Below are positions 5,250 through 8,468 of a stretch of 8,468 bases of DNA, in pieces. The stretch is from Candidatus Pacearchaeota archaeon (GTDB lineage Archaea > Nanobdellota > Nanobdellia > Pacearchaeales > GW2011-AR1), in assembly GCA_002688875.1 (NCBI GenBank), contig NZDU01000018.1, positions 43,194 through 51,661 on the forward strand, in the 5' to 3' direction. Both the position numbers and the translations under genes were made by a program. Positions within the stretch are counted from its first letter, which is position 1, and every line of letters begins with the position of its first letter. The notes below the pieces were generated by a model. It saw nothing but the letters and a program-made list of their open reading frames with translations, did not search any database and was not told where the DNA came from.

Positions 5250-5822
5250 TCACCAATTGAAATCTTGTAAGAACCAAGGTTTGTCTTTTCTGTTTTCTAA
5301 AAAATTTCTCCAAAGTTCTTTGTTTAATCCTTTTTTGGGATTTACCGATGGGTAAGAATCATATTTAAAATCTTTATCTTGGAATATCATTTGGAAAAAT
5401 TGTGTTAGATCTTCGTCGACTAATGTATCAATCCCTTTTTCGTAAGCTCTTTTGGCTATCTTATCACAACAATCGTATGCATGAAATCCAGCAATTCTTA
5501 ATAACTCAATTTCTCCTAATTGGTTAATGATATAATCTTCATTGGGATAAGGATATTTTTTATTAACTTGTGTTCTATGAGTTGTGGAGTCCATTCCAAC
5601 TTTTAATACCTTGTCTAAATGTTGTAATTCGATTATATCTGAAATCTCGCAATCATTTAAAATTGCATAGTTTATTGAGAAGTCTTTTTGTCGATATCTC
5701 TCATGAATGCATCTATTTAATGCCATATTATATTTTTTCTTAAAATGATTATCTTTAGATCTCAGTTCGTGTTTGAAGATTTCTGGTTGTGGGTAAAGGA
5801 ATAGGAATGCTTTATCTGGCAT
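5250..5822 (-). CDS. Uncharacterised 190-residue protein
   Basis: I do not recognise a named family. The protein has no membrane segment or signal peptide and appears cytosolic and globular. The N-terminal part (1-55) begins with a hydrophobic strand FLFLYPQPEIF and then HEL...NHFKKKYNMALNRCIHERYR, rich in basic and aromatic residues. The middle (101-143) looks most conserved: GEIELLRIAGFHAYDCCDKIAK, then RAYEKGIDTLVDEDLTQFF, an alternation of helix and strand with His114, Asp117, Cys118 and Cys119 together and an acidic VDEDLT loop. It may be a nucleotide- or metal-binding site, but I cannot say which. The C-terminus ends in tryptophan- and asparagine-rich KPWFLQDFNW. A TATA box about 24 nt before the ATG supports this start and a leaderless mRNA. 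Confidence 0.75.
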   Translation of the reverse strand: MPDKAFLFLYPQPEIFKHELRSKDNHFKKKYNMALNRCIHERYRQKDFSINYAILNDCEISDIIELQHLDKVLKVGMDSTTHRTQVNKKYPYPNEDYIINQLGEIELLRIAGFHAYDCCDKIAKRAYEKGIDTLVDEDLTQFFQMIFQDKDFKYDSYPSVNPKKGLNKELWRNFLENRKDKPWFLQDFNW

Positions 5823-5842
5823 TTAACTACATAATTTTTGTG

Positions 5843-5850
5843 TTTAAAAG
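5843..5850 (-). promoter_or_regulatory. TATA-like box of the 190-residue protein gene
   Basis: The minus strand reads CTTTTAAA, centred about 24 nt before the ATG at 5822, which fits a leaderless mRNA. I see nothing else in 5851-5980 beyond AT-rich sequence after the EF-1A stop. Confidence 0.45.
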
Positions 5851-5980
5851 AATTATTGTCTTGATAATAATAAATAAAAATAACTAACCTGATCCAACAA
5901 AGTTCTGATTAATGGATATAGATAATTTAAAGTCATATTATATGTAGATAGAATATTTATTTATAAAATTAATAATAAAT

Positions 5981-7270
5981 TTAAGCAAGTTTCTTTTCAG
6001 TTAGTGCTGTGCAAACACCAGCTGCTACTGTTGCACCGGCATCTCTGATGGCGAATCTTGCCATGTGAGGGTTTGTTTTAGAATCTTCAATTACTAGGTT
6101 TCCTAGAGGTTTGAACTTGCATATTGCTACATCTCCATTTTTTATGAAATCTACTTTTTCGTCCATTGGTTGACCACTTGCTGGATCGATTTTGTGAACT
6201 ATTTCAGTTAATTGGCAAGGGACTTGAGCTGTGTGTACGTGGAATACTGGAGTGTATCCTTTTGCAACTACAGTTGGGTGGTTGATTATAGCGATTTGTG
6301 CCGTGAATTCTTCTGCCATTGTAGCTGGTTTAGCTGCGTCGCAGATAACGTCACCACGAGCGATATCTTTTTTTCCGACTCCCCTGATATTGATTCCTAC
6401 ATTAAATCCAGCTGGAGCTTCTTGATGTTGTTCATGGTGCATTTCTATACTTTTAACTTCACCGTCAACACCTGTTCCTGATCTTCCAGGAAGGATTTTA
6501 ATTTTTTGTCCGACTTTCATTATACCTGTTTCGATCTTTCCTACTGGTACGGTTCCAATACCTGTGATTTCGTAAACATCTTGAATTGGCATTCTCATAG
6601 GTAAGTCGGTTGGTTTCTTAGGTTCTTCAAATAAGTCTAGTTGTTCCCAAACAGTTGGACCTTTGTACCAAGACATGTTCTCAGATTTGTCTTTAATGTT
6701 ATCTCCTTTAAGTCCTGAAACGGCTAGGAAAGGTGTTTTTTCTGCGTCGATTCCAACAGTTTTTAATAAAGCTGAAACTTCTTCTTTAACTTTATTGAAT
6801 GCGTCTTCTTTGTAATCTACAGTGTCCATCTTGTTAACGTTAACTGCAATTTGCTGAACTCCCATTGTTCTTAATAGCCATAGGTGTTCTTTTGTTTGAG
6901 GTTGAACTCCTTCTTTAGCTGCAATTGTTAAGAAAGCTGCGTCTGCTTGGCTTGCACCTGTGATCATGTTTTTTACGAAGTCCTTGTGGCCTGGTGCGTC
7001 GATGATTGTGATGTGTCTTTTTGGTGTTACAAGTTTTTTATAAGCTAAATCGATTGTAACTCCTCTTTCTCTCTCTTCTTTAATGTGGTCCATGATGTAA
7101 GCGAATTCGAAACCAGGCTTACCTTGTTTCTCAGCTTCGTCCTTAAGTTTCTTCATCTCTTGTTCTGGGATTACTCCTGATTGGAACATAAGCTGACCTA
7201 CACAAGTACTTTTTCCGTGGTCAACGTGACCGACGAATACTACATTCATTGTTGGTTTATCTACTGCCAT
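5981..7270 (-). CDS. tuf: Translation elongation factor EF-1A (EF-1 alpha)
   Basis: This 429-residue GTPase carries aminoacyl-tRNA to the ribosomal A site. All GTPase motifs are intact: G1 GHVDHGKST (14-22), G2 with T72 in RGVTID, G3 DAPGH (91-95, with the catalytic His95), G4 NKMD (146-149) and G5 SGLKGDN (185-191). Domain II (about 225-315) and domain III (about 320-429) are complete, ending in DAGATVAAGVCTALTEKKLA. Length and the archaeal/eukaryotic-style insert in the G domain fit archaeal EF-1A rather than bacterial EF-Tu. In G5, Gly186 replaces the alanine usual in SAxxGDN. The gene stands alone, without the ribosomal protein S10 gene that often follows EF-1A in archaea. A TATA box at 7308-7316 predicts a short leader. 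Confidence 0.98.
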   Translation of the reverse strand: MAVDKPTMNVVFVGHVDHGKSTCVGQLMFQSGVIPEQEMKKLKDEAEKQGKPGFEFAYIMDHIKEERERGVTIDLAYKKLVTPKRHITIIDAPGHKDFVKNMITGASQADAAFLTIAAKEGVQPQTKEHLWLLRTMGVQQIAVNVNKMDTVDYKEDAFNKVKEEVSALLKTVGIDAEKTPFLAVSGLKGDNIKDKSENMSWYKGPTVWEQLDLFEEPKKPTDLPMRMPIQDVYEITGIGTVPVGKIETGIMKVGQKIKILPGRSGTGVDGEVKSIEMHHEQHQEAPAGFNVGINIRGVGKKDIARGDVICDAAKPATMAEEFTAQIAIINHPTVVAKGYTPVFHVHTAQVPCQLTEIVHKIDPASGQPMDEKVDFIKNGDVAICKFKPLGNLVIEDSKTNPHMARFAIRDAGATVAAGVCTALTEKKLA

Positions 7271-7307
7271 TTTAATGATTTTTTATGATATTAGATAAAA
7301 AAAAGGG

Positions 7308-7316
7308 TTTATAAAT
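7308..7316 (-). promoter_or_regulatory. tuf: TATA box of the EF-1A gene
   Basis: The minus strand reads ATTTATAAA after an A/G-rich BRE-like stretch. The centre is about 42 nt before the ATG, giving a leader of roughly 16 nt with no evident Shine-Dalgarno. Confidence 0.6.
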
Positions 7317-7391
7317 CTTTCTGTGTTAATTTGTATGTAGACCATAGTGATATATGTTAGCAGGATCTATGAAAAGATGAGCTGAGAAAAA

Positions 7392-7400
7392 CTTAAATAG
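7392..7400 (+). promoter_or_regulatory. TATA box of the DUF433-DUF5615 operon
   Basis: CTTAAATAG after GAAAAA (BRE-like) is centred 25 nt before the ATG at 7421. Transcription would therefore begin at that ATG and exclude the ATG at 7409, so this box decides the start of the DUF433 gene. Confidence 0.55.
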
Positions 7401-7420
7401 TTTGTAATATGGTTATAGTT

Positions 7421-7666
7421 ATGAGAATTGAGATTAATGATTATATAGTATCTGATAGTGGAATTTGTGGGGGCACTCCTACATTTTCTGGTACTAGAAT
7501 AATGGTGTGGCAGGTTTTGGAAATGTTAGAGGGGGGGATGTCTGTTGAGGAGATAATTTCAAGTTTTGGTGTTCCACTTAAAAAAGAGCATATTAGTGCT
7601 GCTTTAAATTATGCTGGAATAATTGCAAAGGGTAGAGACAATGTTGTCATCGGAATCGATAGGTAA
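7421..7666 (+). CDS. DUF433-family antitoxin
   Basis: This 81-residue protein is a clear DUF433 member. It begins MRIEINDYIVSDSGICGGTP, continues with the family hallmark SGTRIMVWQVLEMLEGGMSVEEII (23-46), and ends with a helix HISAALNYAGIIAKG. DUF433 proteins carry a short winged or helical DNA-binding region and pair with PIN-like toxins of the DUF5615 family, as here. In such systems the antitoxin normally blocks the toxin and represses the operon; this is inferred from the pairing. An ATG at 7409 would add four residues (MVIV), but the TATA box favours 7421. The 3' end overlaps the toxin gene by 26 nt, implying coupled translation. Confidence 0.88.
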   Translation: MRIEINDYIVSDSGICGGTPTFSGTRIMVWQVLEMLEGGMSVEEIISSFGVPLKKEHISAALNYAGIIAKGRDNVVIGIDR

Positions 7667-8045
7667 GAAACAAAAATTTCTTCTTGATGAAAATGTTAAT
7701 AATATTTTGCTGAAATTTCTTAATTCGTTGAAAATTGATGCTAATTATAAACCAAAAGGGTTATCGAATGGAAAATTAGCGGAATTTTTTAAAATCGATA
7801 AAAAAGTCTTGATAACAAATGATAATGATTTTAATGATCCAATTATTTATTCTAAAGATGATATTTATTCTATTATATTGTTGAAAGTTCCTCAAAATAA
7901 ACCAGAGTCATTGATTACATCGTTTAAGAAGTTTCTTAAAGAAAATAATATTAAAAACTTTGAAGGAAAATTAATAACCTTGTATGAAGATGAATTTGAT
8001 GTTGAATCTCTTGCTACTAAATATGAATACGGAGTTGTGGATTAA
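7641..8045 (+). CDS. DUF5615 PIN-like toxin (predicted RNase)
   Basis: This 134-residue protein has the DUF5615 (PIN-like) pattern. KFLLDEN (12-18) holds the first acidic pair D16-E17. The segment PKGLSNGKLAEFF (38-50) follows, then VLITNDNDFND (56-66) with D61 and D63, then a strand SIILLKVP. These acids would bind metal for RNA cleavage in PIN-type folds. The position usually occupied by Asp in the 'GLSD' motif is Asn43 here, so the second catalytic acid may be altered or this is a subfamily trait. A C-terminal extension (about 90-134) is longer than in minimal members. I chose the ATG at 7641; a TTG at 7623 is possible but the family normally starts near KFLLDEN. It is very AT-rich and overlaps the antitoxin gene by 26 nt. 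Confidence 0.82.
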   Translation: MLSSESIGKKQKFLLDENVNNILLKFLNSLKIDANYKPKGLSNGKLAEFFKIDKKVLITNDNDFNDPIIYSKDDIYSIILLKVPQNKPESLITSFKKFLKENNIKNFEGKLITLYEDEFDVESLATKYEYGVVD

Positions 8046-8468
8046 ATGGGGACTGTTATGGTTGATGATGAAATTTTGAAAAAGATTAAAGATCATAAGA
8101 AGTATGTTGGGATTGCCGATAGTGTTGTTAAGAGGGAGATTGGTGAGGTTTTGAGAATTGATTCTCGGATTGGTTCTGATGGATTGGTTAAGGAAGTTAG
8201 GAAAAGGTTGCATCGTCTTTATTCGAGTTATCAGACTGGTAGGAAAGGTAAGAGAGATGGGTATTTGGAGGGGTTGAAGGATTGGGTTGCTGGAAAAAAT
8301 GATAATGGAGATGTTTGTGATGATTTGTTGTCGATAACGCTTTCTACTAAGGAGAGGCTTAAGGATTATTCTGAGATTTATTCTAAGATATTCTCGATTA
8401 CGGGGAAGCCGGAGAGGATTGTTGATTTGGGGTGTGGGATGAATCCGTTGTCGTTTCCGTTGATGGGG
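8046..8468 (+). CDS. Arm/Rmt (FmrO)-like 16S rRNA methyltransferase, N-terminal 141 residues (cut by window edge)
   Basis: The visible part matches the layout of the FmrO/ArmA/RmtB family, which methylates N7 of G1405 in 16S rRNA and causes aminoglycoside resistance in bacteria. The helical N-terminal extension has KKYVGIADSVVKREI (18-32) and KEVRKRLHRLYSSYQTG (49-65), both like the family's start. Then comes LSTKERL (99-105) before IYSKIFSITGKPERIVDLGC, leading into the SAM-binding motif I, DLGCGMNPLSFPLMG (127-141), where the window ends. Family members run to roughly 250-280 residues, so about half is missing. The ATG directly follows the toxin stop codon with no gap, so it may be cotranscribed. 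An ATG at 8058 is an alternative start. Its real target in archaea is unknown; a native rRNA modification role is plausible. Confidence 0.8.
   Translation, partial: MGTVMVDDEILKKIKDHKKYVGIADSVVKREIGEVLRIDSRIGSDGLVKEVRKRLHRLYSSYQTGRKGKRDGYLEGLKDWVAGKNDNGDVCDDLLSITLSTKERLKDYSEIYSKIFSITGKPERIVDLGCGMNPLSFPLMG

Noticed and set aside
7346..7386. Possible C/D-box sRNA between EF-1A and the DUF433 gene (GTGATAT and CTGA motifs)
   Set aside because: The C box matches poorly, the internal D'/C' boxes are missing or badly spaced, and no terminal stem is visible.

Overview
The window looks like a piece of an AT-rich archaeal chromosome. It carries an archaeal-type DnaG primase, an archaeal EF-1A and a TrmB-family regulator. 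Most genes are preceded by a TATA box of the TTTATA/TTAAATA type, often about 25 nt before the start codon, which suggests leaderless mRNAs. Compact proteins, tight spacing and several small toxin-antitoxin-like pairs suggest a DPANN-type archaeon (Pacearchaeota/Woesearchaeota-like). That placement is inference from gene content, not a search result. There are no rRNA or tRNA genes, CRISPR arrays or transposases that I can see.

Left block (1-1174, minus strand). An endonuclease IV-like TIM-barrel protein is followed 9 nt later by a small PBECR-like predicted nuclease. That gene overlaps the start of a DUF2283 gene by ATGA, and the DUF2283 gene runs off the window. The last two genes look like a toxin-antitoxin pair. 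The gap upstream of the endonuclease gene holds an unusually GC-rich hairpin. Read on the minus strand, it folds with a GCAA tetraloop and a purine-rich internal loop.

Second block (1375-3124). A single-pass membrane protein with six cysteines and an XRE-family HTH protein lie on the minus strand. A TrmB-family regulator is divergent from the XRE gene. The 84-bp gap between the two regulators holds both promoters and a palindrome that could be a shared operator.

Core block (3136-7270). dnaG converges on the TrmB gene. Then come an unrecognised 73-residue protein, a 22-residue very acidic microprotein with its own strong promoter, ribosome binding site and oligo-T terminator, an unrecognised 190-residue protein, and EF-1A. 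These appear to be single-gene transcription units.

Right block (7392-8468, plus strand). A DUF433 antitoxin overlaps a DUF5615 PIN-like toxin. The stop codon of the toxin gene abuts the start of an Arm/Rmt (FmrO)-like 16S rRNA methyltransferase, which the window cuts at its SAM-binding motif. The methyltransferase is much richer in G than the toxin before it, so the join may be recent.

The most interesting items are the structured hairpin (1235-1271), the acidic microprotein (5128-5196) and the aminoglycoside-resistance-type methyltransferase family member placed behind a toxin-antitoxin pair.
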